Shown piece after piece: positions 34,709-43,650 of a DNA stretch of 64,000 nt. The translations under genes and the position numbers were made by a program. The notes under the pieces were generated by a model. The model was not told the DNA's origin. It did no database searches and saw only the letters and a list, made by a program, of their open reading frames with translations. Each line of letters opens with the position of its first letter. Positions within the stretch are counted from its first letter, which is position 1. The DNA is from Allobosea sp. LC85 (GTDB taxonomy: Bacteria; Pseudomonadota; Alphaproteobacteria; Rhizobiales; Beijerinckiaceae), in contig NZ_JPKG01000034.1 of the NCBI RefSeq assembly GCF_000735605.1, positions 124,001 to 188,000 on the forward strand. Reading direction: 5' to 3'.

Positions 34709-34854
34709 GCATCGGCTTTCCCGAAAACCGCAATCCACTTTTCGGGTCGGTGGGTTAGATCATCGGACCGGAAATCGTATCCAGTCCGATGATCTAACCC
34801 TTTGTGTTTGCATCGGCTTTCCCGAAAACCGCAATCCACTTTTCGGGCCGATGC
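34709..34854. repeat. Composite palindromic element B-A-B
   Basis: Two direct copies of unit B (34709-34752 and 34810-34854; GCATCGGCTTTCCCGAAAACC... ending CTTTTCGGG) flank one unit A (34752-34800). Unit A has 17-base arms starting GGGTTAGATCATCGGAC and ending GTCCGATGATCTAACCC. The last copy ends one base before the rnj stop codon. The whole can fold into three hairpins. Confidence 0.9.
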
Positions 34855-34855
34855 C

Positions 34856-36526
34856 CTAGACTTCGATCACCAGCGCATGCACCAGCGGCTTCTTGCCCCA
34901 TTCCTCATTGACGGTGCTGCGCAAGCCGCGCTCCAGGGCGTTGCGCAGCGCTTCAGGATCGCGGCGGCGCGCCTTGGGGATGTTGTCGAGCAGATCGGAG
35001 ACCGCATCGGCGACCAGTTCGTCAAAGGGCGTGCCGTCACGCGCGACCGGTGGCAGGCCGAGCACAGCAATCTCCGGTTCGCCGGCGATGCCGCCCTTGT
35101 CGTCGACCGCAACCGCGACCGAAATCATGCCGGCAAAGGAGAGCCTGCGGCGCTCCTGGATCGTCTTCTCCGTGGCGTTCACCAGGAGAGCGCCGTCCTG
35201 ATAGAGCCGGCCATGTGGTGCTTCATCGATCTTGCCGGCCCCGTCGGCAGTGATGGCGATGATGTCGCCATTGCCGGCACGAACGACATTCTTGACACCG
35301 AGTCCGCGCGCGAAAGCCGCGTGCTCGCTCAGATGCAGATCCTCGCCATGAGCGGGAATGGCGATCTTGGGCCGCAGCCAGCCATAAAGCCGGGCCATTT
35401 CCTCGCGGCGCGGATGGCCTGAGACATGGACCAGATGCGTGCGGTCCGTGATGATCTCGATATTGTCCCGCGCCAGCGCATTCAGGATGTTGCCGACAGC
35501 TTTCTCGTTGCCCGGAATGGTGCGGGAGGAGAAGATCACGCGATCGCCTGGAGACAAGGCGATCTCGGGATGGTCGTCGGACGCGATTCGCGAGAGCGCG
35601 GCGCGCGGCTCGCCCTGGCTGCCGGTGACCAGCGCGACGACCTTGTCGCGCGGCAGGTAGCCGTAATGCTCGACGGAGCGGAATGCCGGTATGCCGTCGA
35701 GGTAGCCGCATTCGCGCGCGACATCGATGACACGGTCCATGGCGCGGCCGACCACAACGACATCACGGTGACCGGCCATGGCAGCCTCTGCGACGGCCCG
35801 CAGCCGTGCCACATTCGAGGCGAATGTGGTGACGGCAACGCGGCCGGGCGCCGAAGCGACCAGTTCCTTCAGCTTGGCCGCGACATCCGCCTCGCTCGGG
35901 CTGATGCCGTCGCGCATGACATTGGTCGAGTCACAGATCAGGGCGAGCACGCCCTCGTCGCCAAGCTCGCGCAGTCGCTTCTCGTCGGTCGGCAGGCCGA
36001 CCTGCGGGGTCGGGTCGATCTTCCAGTCTCCGGTATGAACGACGAGGCCGACAGGGGTGCGGATCGCCAGCGCGCAGGATTCCGGAATGGAATGCGCGAC
36101 CGGCACGAACTCGACCTCGAAGGGACCAAGCGTGAAGTGACCGCCCTGGGCGACGACGTTGATCGGCACCTTCGGCGCGCCGGGCTCGCCCAGCCGCCGC
36201 GTGGCGAGCAGCCCGGCCGCGAATTGCGTGCAGTAGACGGGCGCGCGCAGGGAGGGCCACAGCGCCGCGAGCGCACCAATATGATCCTCATGCGCGTGAG
36301 TGATCACGATGCCAAGCAGATTGGCCCGTTCCTCGATGATGTAGCGCAGATCGGGGAGGACGATATCGACGCCCGGAACCTCGGGACCGGCAAATGAGAG
36401 GCCGCAATCAACCAGGATCCATTTGCGCCGCCCTTCAGGCCCGAAGCCGTAGAGTGCCGCATTCATACCGATCTCGCCAAGGCCGCCGAGGGGAACGAAG
36501 ACGAGTTGGTCGCTGGAACGGGTCAC
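34856..36526 (-). CDS. rnj: Ribonuclease J
   Basis: The protein has 556 residues from the GTG at 36526 (AGGA seven bases upstream; MTRSSDQLVFVPLGGLGEIGMN). It is a metallo-beta-lactamase/beta-CASP nuclease with 5'-3' exo- and endonuclease activity in RNA processing. Zinc ligands start with the motif H77-A-H-E-D-H82, followed by VHTGDWKID. The beta-CASP part has VTTFASNVARL, VTGSQGEPRAAL, VHVSGHPRREEM and IPAHGEDLHL. It is between birA and mce, a common alphaproteobacterial order. It is flanked on both sides by palindromic elements. Confidence 0.95.
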   Translation of the reverse strand: MTRSSDQLVFVPLGGLGEIGMNAALYGFGPEGRRKWILVDCGLSFAGPEVPGVDIVLPDLRYIIEERANLLGIVITHAHEDHIGALAALWPSLRAPVYCTQFAAGLLATRRLGEPGAPKVPINVVAQGGHFTLGPFEVEFVPVAHSIPESCALAIRTPVGLVVHTGDWKIDPTPQVGLPTDEKRLRELGDEGVLALICDSTNVMRDGISPSEADVAAKLKELVASAPGRVAVTTFASNVARLRAVAEAAMAGHRDVVVVGRAMDRVIDVARECGYLDGIPAFRSVEHYGYLPRDKVVALVTGSQGEPRAALSRIASDDHPEIALSPGDRVIFSSRTIPGNEKAVGNILNALARDNIEIITDRTHLVHVSGHPRREEMARLYGWLRPKIAIPAHGEDLHLSEHAAFARGLGVKNVVRAGNGDIIAITADGAGKIDEAPHGRLYQDGALLVNATEKTIQERRRLSFAGMISVAVAVDDKGGIAGEPEIAVLGLPPVARDGTPFDELVADAVSDLLDNIPKARRRDPEALRNALERGLRSTVNEEWGKKPLVHALVIEV

Positions 36527-36582
36527 GGGAAATCCTAAGGCAAAAGGCAGGGCACAGAGCGCGCCGGATGAGTGGCAAGGCC

Positions 36583-36634
36583 TAGAGCATGCTGCGAAAA
36601 AGTGGCAACGGTTTTTCGCATCAAGCATGCTCTA
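36583..36634. repeat. Palindromic extragenic element, unit C, hairpin 1
   Basis: Outer arms TAGAGCATGCT/AGCATGCTCTA enclose GCGAAAAA/TTTTTCGC around GTGGCAACGG. The inner part shares CGAAAA-GTGG-n3/4-CGG-TTTTCG with unit B read on the other strand, so B and C belong to one superfamily. It lies in the birA-rnj gap. Confidence 0.85.
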
Positions 36635-36647
36635 AACTATGAGAGTC

Positions 36648-36695
36648 GATCACGTTTTCTGCGTTTGGACGATGTCGTCCAAACGCAGCGTGATC
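36648..36695. repeat. Palindromic extragenic element, unit C, hairpin 2
   Basis: Arms GATCACG-ttt-TCTGCGTTTGGAC and GTCCAAACGCAG-CGTGATC surround a GATGTC loop. It lies 13 bases from hairpin 1, and its end TGATCTAG resembles the end of unit A (GATGATCTAG). Confidence 0.85.
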
Positions 36696-36751
36696 TAGCA
36701 TGAAGGCCGTGGAAGAGCGACAGGAGCCGCTCTGGGACAGACGTGGGCCGA

Positions 36752-37510
36752 TCAGCCGGGTAGGCCGAAATAGAGATCGCCTGCGTCAACCAGATGTCGC
36801 GCGCCTGCGACATCGAGCTCAAGCCTGCCCGAAGCATCGAGGCCGAGGAAACGGCCACTCAGCGGGCCCTCCGCCAGGCGCAGGGTGATGGTCTCGCCGA
36901 GGAATGCCGCACGTTCGAGCCAGGCTGCGCGAGTCGGGCCAAAACCGCCCGGCAATGACCAGGCGTTGAAGCGGGCAACCCAGGCGTCACTGAGCGCGGC
37001 CAGCAGGGCTTCGATACTGGCAGCCGCGCCTTCGGCCTTCAGGAAGGTCGCGGGATAGGGGGTGTCGTCCGGCCGGCTGGCGACATTGATGCCCATGCCG
37101 ATGGTCACTGCAAAGCGCCCCGCCCGGCTCTCGCCCTCCAGCAGGAGACCCGCCGTCTTGGCGCGGTCGATCAGCAGGTCATTGGGCCATTTCAGAGCAA
37201 GGCGCGGAGCAGAAAGGCCGGTGACTTTGGCTGCGGCGTCATGCAAGGCGAGACCCGCAACAAAGCCGAGCTGCGGCGCCAGCGCCGGTTCGCAGGGCTG
37301 CACGAGCAGGAGGCTGGCGTAGAGATTTCCTGGCGGAGAGCCCCAGTTGCGGCCGTGACGGCCTCGCCCGGCGCTTTGGCTGCGAGCCACGATCCAGAGT
37401 GAACCAGGGTCGCCCTGGTCTAAGGCACGACGCGCCTCCTCCATGGTCGAGCCGACCGCGTCCCGCACGATCAGTCGGTAGCCGGCGGCGCGCGCCGCCT
37501 CGCCGAGCAC
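36752..37510 (-). CDS. birA: Biotin--[acetyl-CoA-carboxylase] ligase
   Basis: The protein has 252 residues with a GTG start and AAGGGGG upstream. It activates biotin with ATP and attaches it to the carboxylase carrier protein. The biotinyl-AMP loop is GRGRHGRNWGSPPGN (49-63), followed by LALKWPNDLLI and the central lysine in RAKTAGLLLEG, then GMGINV. There is no N-terminal DNA-binding domain, so it is a group I enzyme and not a repressor. It starts 13 bases after nuoN and is probably the last gene of the nuo transcript. Confidence 0.93.
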   Translation of the reverse strand: MLGEAARAAGYRLIVRDAVGSTMEEARRALDQGDPGSLWIVARSQSAGRGRHGRNWGSPPGNLYASLLLVQPCEPALAPQLGFVAGLALHDAAAKVTGLSAPRLALKWPNDLLIDRAKTAGLLLEGESRAGRFAVTIGMGINVASRPDDTPYPATFLKAEGAAASIEALLAALSDAWVARFNAWSLPGGFGPTRAAWLERAAFLGETITLRLAEGPLSGRFLGLDASGRLELDVAGARHLVDAGDLYFGLPG

Positions 37511-37523
37511 GCCGCCCGCCCCC

Positions 37524-38951
37524 TTAGAACAGCGACTTGGCGGCGGCGGCAGCCGAGTCGAACAGCGGAGCCGGCAGGAACGAGAGCATCAGCACGAACA
37601 GGGTCGAGACCAGCAGCACGCCGCGCACGCCGATGTCCCCCTTCTCGAAGGCCGGCTTCGCCTCATCGAAATACATCACCTTGATGATGCGCAGGTAGTA
37701 GTAGGCACCGACCACGCTGGTCACGACGCCGATCACCGCAAGCGCGTAGAGCTTGGCATCGATCGCGGCAGCGAAAACGTAGAACTTCGCCCAGAAGCCG
37801 GCCAGCGGCGGGATGCCGGCGAGCGAGAACATCATCATCGCCAGCGCGAAGGCCATCCAGGGATTGGTGCGCGAGAGCCCGGCAAGCTCGGAGATGTCTT
37901 CGACCGGCTTGCCGTCGCGACGCATCATCAGAACGCAGGCGAAGGCGGCAAGCGTGGTGGCGAGATAGATTGCCATATAGGTCATCACGCCCTGGACGCC
38001 GGCCGCCGTTCCCGTCGCGAGGCCGACCAGGGCGTAGCCCATATTGGCGATCGAGGAATAGGCGAGCAGGCGCTTGATGTTGCGTTGCCCGATGGCGGCG
38101 AAGGCACCGAGCGCCATCGAGGCGATCGACATGAAGATGATGATCTGCTGCCAGTCATGCAGCGCGCCCGGGAAGGCCCCGACGAAGATGCGAACCATCA
38201 TCGCCATCGCAGCCATCTTGGGAGCAGTGGCGAAGAAGGCGGCAACCGGCGTCGGCGCGCCCTCATAGACGTCCGGCGTCCACATATGGAAGGGCACGGC
38301 CGAGATCTTGAAGGCAAGGCCGGCGGCAACGAAGACGATGCCGAAGATCAGCCCGAGGCCGACATGCTCGCCATGGATCGCCTGGGCGATACCGGAATAG
38401 GTCACAGTACCGGTGAAGCCGTAAACCAGCGAGCTGCCATAGAGCAGCATGCCCGAGGACAGTGCGCCGAGGACGAAATATTTCAGGCCCGCTTCGGTTG
38501 ACCTGGTGTTGTCGCGGTCGAAGGCGGCGACGACATAGAGCGCGAGGCTCTGCAGCTCGAGACCAACATAAAGGCCAATCAGGTCGCTCGCCGAGATCAT
38601 CATCATCATGCCGATCGTGGCGAGCACGACCAGCACGGGGAACTCGAAACGCATCGAGCCGTCGCGGCGCATGAAATCGCCTGCGAGCACGATCGCCGCG
38701 CCGGCGCCGATCAGTGTCAGCGCCTTCATGAAGCGCGCGAAGCCGTCAGCGACGAACGCGCCGTTGAAGGTCACCGCCTTGCCGGTGCCGGAGAGCACCA
38801 GCACGAGCGCAAGCGCGAGCAAGGCAAGCCCGATGACTTCGAGCGCACGGGTCGCGCTCTCGCCGCGAATGGCGCCGTAGAGAACCATGGCGATCGCGCC
38901 GATGGCGAGGGTGATTTCCGGCAGAGCTGGGCCGAGAGCGGGCAAGGTCAT
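37524..38951 (-). CDS. nuoN: NADH-quinone oxidoreductase subunit N
   Basis: The protein has 475 residues from ATG at 38951 (MTLPALGPALPEITLAI); a TTG nine bases earlier is possible. It is one of three antiporter-like proton-pumping subunits of complex I. It has 14 predicted helices, with conserved LYVGLELQSLALYVV (Glu), KYFVLGALSSGMLLYG (Lys) and LLAYSSIANMGYALVG. It follows nuoM by 12 bases. Confidence 0.95.
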   Translation of the reverse strand: MTLPALGPALPEITLAIGAIAMVLYGAIRGESATRALEVIGLALLALALVLVLSGTGKAVTFNGAFVADGFARFMKALTLIGAGAAIVLAGDFMRRDGSMRFEFPVLVVLATIGMMMMISASDLIGLYVGLELQSLALYVVAAFDRDNTRSTEAGLKYFVLGALSSGMLLYGSSLVYGFTGTVTYSGIAQAIHGEHVGLGLIFGIVFVAAGLAFKISAVPFHMWTPDVYEGAPTPVAAFFATAPKMAAMAMMVRIFVGAFPGALHDWQQIIIFMSIASMALGAFAAIGQRNIKRLLAYSSIANMGYALVGLATGTAAGVQGVMTYMAIYLATTLAAFACVLMMRRDGKPVEDISELAGLSRTNPWMAFALAMMMFSLAGIPPLAGFWAKFYVFAAAIDAKLYALAVIGVVTSVVGAYYYLRIIKVMYFDEAKPAFEKGDIGVRGVLLVSTLFVLMLSFLPAPLFDSAAAAAKSLF

Positions 38952-38963
38952 CGCTGCCAAACC

Positions 38964-40478
38964 TTACTGTACGACCAGCATCGCCGTTTTCGCGGCGGTG
39001 AGTGCGGCCTGATAATTCTTGATGAGGGCTTCGGTCGGCGCGGCAAAGGCGTCGAGGATCGTGCCCGGCGCAATGCCGTACCAGATCGTCAGCACCATCA
39101 GCGGAGCGAGAATGACGACCTCGCGGGTGTTGAGATCGGTGATGTTCTTGAGCTCCGGCTTCACCAGTTCGCCGAACACGACGCGGCGATAGAGCCAGAG
39201 CGCATAGCCGGCCGAGAGGATGACGCCGAAGGCCGCGAAGAAAGCGACCCAGGGATTGGCCTTGAAGGCTCCCAAGATGGTCAGGAACTCGCCGACGAAA
39301 CCTGCCGTGCCGGGGAGCCCGACATTGGCCATGGTGAAGACCATGAAGGCGACCGCGTAACGCGGCATCCGGTTGACCAGCCCGCCATAGGCCGCGATCT
39401 CGCGGGTATGCATGCGGTCATAGATCACGCCGACGCAAAGGAAGAGCGCGCCCGAGACCAGCCCGTGGCTGACCATCTGGAACATCGCACCCTGGATGCC
39501 CTGCGGCGTCAGCGTGAACAGGCCCATGGTGACGAAACCCATATGGGCGACCGACGAGTAGGCGATCAGCTTCTTGATGTCCTCCTGCATCAGCGCCACC
39601 AGGGAGGTGTAGATGATGGCGATGACGGAGAGCGCGAAGACGAGCGGCGCAAACATCGCCGAGGCTTCCGGGAACATCGGGATCGAGAAGCGGATGAAGC
39701 CGTAGCCACCCATCTTAAGCAGGATCGCAGCCAGGATGACGGAGCCCGCGGTCGGCGCCTCGACGTGGGCGTCAGGCAGCCAAGTATGGACCGGCCACAT
39801 CGGCATCTTCACGGCGAAGGACGCGAAGAAGGCGAGCCAGAGCCAGGGCTGCATCGAGACCGGGAACTTATGCGCAAGCAGCGTCGGGATGTCGGTGGTG
39901 CCGGCATTCCAGTACATCGCCATCAGTGCGAGCAGCATCAGCACCGAGCCGAGCAGCGTGTAGAGGAAGAACTTGTAGGACGCGTAGACGCGACGCTTGC
40001 CGCCCCAGATGCCGATGATCAGGAACATCGGGATCAGGCCGGCCTCGAAGAACACGTAGAACAGCACGAGATCGAGCGCGACGAAGACACCGATCATCAG
40101 CGTCTCAAGGATCAGGAACGCGACCATGTACTCGCGAACCCGCTTCTCAACCGAGGTCCAGGACGCGAGGATGCAGAACGGCATCAAGAAGGCGGTCAGC
40201 ACCACGAACGGGAACGAGAAACCGTCGACGCCGAGCTTGTACTTGATCGCATCCGAGACCCAGCCATGGGTCTCGACCATCTGGAAGGCCGGATTGGCCG
40301 AGTCGAACCGGCCCCATGCCACCAGCGACAGGATAAAGGTCGCGATCGTCGCTGCCAGGGCGACATAGCGTGCGTTGGAGCTGACCGAAGCCTCGTCGCC
40401 GCGCTGCGCCAGGATGAAGGCGGCGCCGACGAGCGGCAGGACGAGAAGACCGGTGAGGATACCGAAACCGAACATCAT
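38964..40478 (-). CDS. nuoM: NADH-quinone oxidoreductase subunit M
   Basis: The protein has 504 residues and is the antiporter-like membrane subunit homologous to ND4. It shows the conserved YVFFEAGLIPMFLIIGIWGG (Glu), YKFFLYTLLGSVLML (Lys), WLPDAHVEAPTAGSVILAAILLKMGGYG and KKLIAYSSVAHMGF. It separates from nuoL by a single base. The ATG at 40478 is followed by a second ATG. Confidence 0.95.
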   Translation of the reverse strand: MMFGFGILTGLLVLPLVGAAFILAQRGDEASVSSNARYVALAATIATFILSLVAWGRFDSANPAFQMVETHGWVSDAIKYKLGVDGFSFPFVVLTAFLMPFCILASWTSVEKRVREYMVAFLILETLMIGVFVALDLVLFYVFFEAGLIPMFLIIGIWGGKRRVYASYKFFLYTLLGSVLMLLALMAMYWNAGTTDIPTLLAHKFPVSMQPWLWLAFFASFAVKMPMWPVHTWLPDAHVEAPTAGSVILAAILLKMGGYGFIRFSIPMFPEASAMFAPLVFALSVIAIIYTSLVALMQEDIKKLIAYSSVAHMGFVTMGLFTLTPQGIQGAMFQMVSHGLVSGALFLCVGVIYDRMHTREIAAYGGLVNRMPRYAVAFMVFTMANVGLPGTAGFVGEFLTILGAFKANPWVAFFAAFGVILSAGYALWLYRRVVFGELVKPELKNITDLNTREVVILAPLMVLTIWYGIAPGTILDAFAAPTEALIKNYQAALTAAKTAMLVVQ

Positions 40479-40479
40479 C

Positions 40480-42513
40480 TCACCCGCGAGTCAGCAAATA
40501 CCAGGTCACCAGGCCCGCGACGCCGATCAGCATGGCGAAGGCATAGTGATAGACGAAACCGGTCTGGAGCCGGACGACACGGTTGGTGACATCGACCACG
40601 CGAGCCGAGACGCCATCGGGGCCGAAACCGTCGATGATGAAGCCGTCGCCCTTCTTCCAGAGGAAGCGGCCGAGCCATTTCGCCGGCCGAACGAACAGGA
40701 AGTCGTAGATCTCGTCGAAATACCACTTGTTGAGCAGGAACCGGTACAGGACGGGGTTCGCCTTCGCGAGCTTGCCTGGCACGTCCGGGCGCAGCACGTA
40801 GCAGTAGAGCGCACCGACGAAGCCGAGCACCATCGCGATGAAGGGCGAGGCCACGACCCAGCCGGGAACCTCGTGCATCGCGTGCAGGATATGGTTGTCC
40901 TTGCCGGTAAACAGCGAAGCCTTCCAGAAATGCTCGTAGTCATGACCGATGAAGGCTTCCTTGAACGCGAAGCCAGCGGCAATGGCACCGAGCCCGAGCA
41001 GGGCAAGCGGCACGAGCATGCTGAGCGGACTCTCGTGCGGCTGGTGCGCGTGATGGCCGTGATCGTCATGACCATGTCCGGCATGCGCGTGGTCATCGTG
41101 GCCATGGGCGTGTGCAGCATGGGCGTGGTCGTTGTGACCATGCGCGTCATGGCCGTGGCCGGCCCAGCGCGGACGGCCCTCGAAGGTCATGAAATACAGC
41201 CGCCAGGAGTAGAACGACGTGAAGCAGGCAGCCACGACCAGCAGCACGAAGGCGTAATCGGTGGCGAAGCCATGCTTGGCCGCAAAGGCGCTTTCGATGA
41301 TCGCGTCCTTCGAGAAGTACCCGGCGAAGAAGGGGAAGCCGGTCAGCGCCAGCGTGCCGATCGTCATCGCCGCCGCGGTGAAGGGTATGTGCTTCCGCAG
41401 GCCGCCCATATGGCGCATGTCCTGTTCGTGGTGCATCGCGTGGATGACCGAGCCGGCCCCGAGGAACAGCAGCGCCTTGAAGAAGGCGTGGGTGAAGAGG
41501 TGGAAGATGCCGGCGGAATAAGCTCCGACGCCGAGCGCGACGAACATGTAGCCGAGCTGCGAGCAGGTCGAATAGGCGATGACGCGCTTGATGTCGTTCT
41601 GCACCAGACCGACCGTCGCCGCGAAGAAGGCCGTGGTTGCGCCGATGACAACGACGACGGTCATCGCGACCGGCGCATATTCGAAGATCGGCGACAGACG
41701 CGCCACCATGAAGACGCCGGCGGTGACCATGGTCGCGGCATGAATCAGCGCCGAGACCGGGGTCGGGCCTTCCATCGCGTCAGGCAGCCAGGTGTGCAGC
41801 AGGAACTGCGCCGACTTGCCCATCGCGCCCATGAACAGCAGCAGGCAGGTCAGGGTCAGCGCGTTCCACTCATAGCCGAGGAACCGGAAGGTCTGGCCGG
41901 TCAGTTCGCCCGCCTTCGGGAAGATGCTGTCGAAGGTGACCGAGCCGAACAGCACGAAGACCAGGGCGAGGCCGAGGAGGAAACCGAAATCGCCGACGCG
42001 GTTGACGACGAAGGCCTTGATCGCGGCCGCGTTCGCCGAGGGCTTCTGGTACCAGAAACCGATCAGCAGATAGGAGGCGAGACCGACGCCTTCCCAGCCG
42101 AAGAACATCTGGACGAGATTGTCCGCCGTCACCAGCATCAGCATCGCGAAGGTGAAGAGCGAGAGATAGGCGAAGAAGCGCGGCCGGTGCGGATCCTCGT
42201 GCATGTAGCCGATGGAATAGAGGTGCACGAGCGAGGAGACGGTGTTGACGACGACCAGCATGACCGCAGTCAGCGTGTCGATGCGGAAAGCCCAGTCGAC
42301 GCGCAGATCGGCGGAGGCGAGCCAGGTCGCGACCTGGACACGCGTGGTGCCCGCGCCGAAGCCGACATTGAAGAAGGCGATCCAGGACAGGACCGCCGAG
42401 ACCATCAACAGCGAGGTGGTGACGATCTCCGAGGCGCGTGATCCGATCAGCCGGCCGAAGAGGCCGGCAATCAGGAAGCCGAGGAGCGGGAGGAAGACGA
42501 TCGCGTGATACAT
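40480..42513 (-). CDS. nuoL: NADH-quinone oxidoreductase subunit L with His-rich loop
   Basis: The protein has 677 residues and is the ND5-type subunit with the long lateral helix that braces the membrane arm. Core motifs are FFGWEGVGLASYLLIGFWY, GKSAQFLLHTWLPDAMEGPTPVSALIHAATMVTAGVF and KRVIAYSTCSQLGYM. Between the end of the antiporter core (FMTFEGRPRWAG) and the C-terminal helices (PLSMLVPLALLGLG), residues ~452-495 form a loop with 18 histidines in about 43 residues, alternating with Gly, Asp and Ala. Such loops bind transition metals, but the role here is unknown. It follows nuoK by 27 bases. Confidence 0.95.
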   Translation of the reverse strand: MYHAIVFLPLLGFLIAGLFGRLIGSRASEIVTTSLLMVSAVLSWIAFFNVGFGAGTTRVQVATWLASADLRVDWAFRIDTLTAVMLVVVNTVSSLVHLYSIGYMHEDPHRPRFFAYLSLFTFAMLMLVTADNLVQMFFGWEGVGLASYLLIGFWYQKPSANAAAIKAFVVNRVGDFGFLLGLALVFVLFGSVTFDSIFPKAGELTGQTFRFLGYEWNALTLTCLLLFMGAMGKSAQFLLHTWLPDAMEGPTPVSALIHAATMVTAGVFMVARLSPIFEYAPVAMTVVVVIGATTAFFAATVGLVQNDIKRVIAYSTCSQLGYMFVALGVGAYSAGIFHLFTHAFFKALLFLGAGSVIHAMHHEQDMRHMGGLRKHIPFTAAAMTIGTLALTGFPFFAGYFSKDAIIESAFAAKHGFATDYAFVLLVVAACFTSFYSWRLYFMTFEGRPRWAGHGHDAHGHNDHAHAAHAHGHDDHAHAGHGHDDHGHHAHQPHESPLSMLVPLALLGLGAIAAGFAFKEAFIGHDYEHFWKASLFTGKDNHILHAMHEVPGWVVASPFIAMVLGFVGALYCYVLRPDVPGKLAKANPVLYRFLLNKWYFDEIYDFLFVRPAKWLGRFLWKKGDGFIIDGFGPDGVSARVVDVTNRVVRLQTGFVYHYAFAMLIGVAGLVTWYLLTRG

Positions 42514-42540
42514 GGCAGCTAGCAGGGCGCGCAGGCGCGC

Positions 42541-42846
42541 TCAGCCTTTCATCATGTTGATGTCTTCCACCGCGATGGTGCCGCGATTTCGGAAGTAGAC
42601 GACAAGAATGGCGAGGCCGATCGCGGCTTCAGCCGCCGCGACAGTCAGCACCAGGAGCGCAAAGACCTGGCCGACGAGATCGTTCATGAACGACGAGAAG
42701 GCCACGAAGTTGATGTTGACCGCGAGCAGGATGAGCTCGATCGACATCAGGATGACGATGACGTTCTTGCGGTTGATGAAGATGCCGAGCACGCCGAGCG
42801 TGAACAGGATCGCGCCGACCGCGAGGTAATGTCCCAGGCCGATCAT
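42541..42846 (-). CDS. nuoK: NADH-quinone oxidoreductase subunit K
   Basis: The protein has 101 residues and three membrane helices (ND4L). Two conserved glutamates are in SIELILLAVN and VAAAEAAIGLAILVVYFR, both needed for proton transfer in complex I. The start overlaps the nuoJ stop by one base (TGATG). Confidence 0.95.
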   Translation of the reverse strand: MIGLGHYLAVGAILFTLGVLGIFINRKNVIVILMSIELILLAVNINFVAFSSFMNDLVGQVFALLVLTVAAAEAAIGLAILVVYFRNRGTIAVEDINMMKG

Positions 42847-43469
42847 CAGACGGTCTCCTCAGGCAGGCCGGCGCGCGAGGGCACCTTGCGCACGTCCATC
42901 GCGGTTTCCTTGGTGCGGGCGTTCTGGGCGACGACATTCTGGCGCTTGACGCCGGGACGGTCGCGCAGGGTCAGCACGATCGCGCCGATCATGGCGACGA
43001 GCAGCACCAGACCGGCCGCCTGGAAGTAATAGACATACTGGGTATAGAGCACCTGCCCGAGTGCCTCGGTGTTGCTGATATTGGTCGGGATTGCAGCAAC
43101 AGGCGTGCTGACGATCTTCGGATCGATGACCCAGGCGCCGACCACCAGCAGCAGTTCGATCAGGAAGACCAGCCCGACGAGCACCCCGACCGGCAGGTAG
43201 TTCAGGAACCCCTGGCGGAACTCGGCGAAATCAACGTCGAGCATCATCACCACGAAGAGGAAGAGCACTGCGACGGCGCCGACATAGACGACGACCAGCA
43301 GCATCGCGAGGAACTCGGCCCCGAGCAGCAGGAACAGGCCCGCTGCATTGACGAAGGCCAGGATCAGGAACAGCACCGAATGAACGGGGTTGCGCGACGA
43401 CACCACCATGAACGCCGAAGCGACGGTGATGCCAGAGAACAGATAGAAGAAAGCCGCTGCGGCGTTCAT
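42846..43469 (-). CDS. nuoJ: NADH-quinone oxidoreductase subunit J
   Basis: The protein has 207 residues from MNAAAAFFYLFSGITVASAFMVV; the frame extends 14 codons upstream but without family similarity. Its five helices carry the ND6 signature SSRNPVHSVLFLILAFVNAAGLFLLLGAEFLAMLLVVVYVGAVAVLFLFVVMML, which includes the pi-bulge helix. A ~180-base gap separates it from nuoI upstream, with no gene in it. Confidence 0.94.
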   Translation of the reverse strand: MNAAAAFFYLFSGITVASAFMVVSSRNPVHSVLFLILAFVNAAGLFLLLGAEFLAMLLVVVYVGAVAVLFLFVVMMLDVDFAEFRQGFLNYLPVGVLVGLVFLIELLLVVGAWVIDPKIVSTPVAAIPTNISNTEALGQVLYTQYVYYFQAAGLVLLVAMIGAIVLTLRDRPGVKRQNVVAQNARTKETAMDVRKVPSRAGLPEETV

Positions 43470-43650
43470 CTCGGTCAGCCCTTCCGCCCTTGCGGGCGGC
43501 CCTCGTTTCAAGCGTGCCCAAGCGAGTCAGGCACAGTTTTGAGCGTCTATAGAGAGGCCCGCCGGACGCGACAACCGCGCGACGCTCCCCATCCCTCGTC
43601 ATCCCTGCCCACTGACCCGGATGCCCGGAGCGGCGGAGGTCTTCACCGCC

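Noticed and set aside
36527..36628. A longer rnj start within the upstream gap
   Set aside because: The extension would be encoded by the palindromic repeat; the GTG at 36526 has a proper ribosome site and family-like N-terminus.
40375..42441. An open frame of 688 codons antisense to nuoL
   Set aside because: Same antisense artefact; the Glu/Arg/His-rich sequence is complementary to the conserved NuoL coding sequence.
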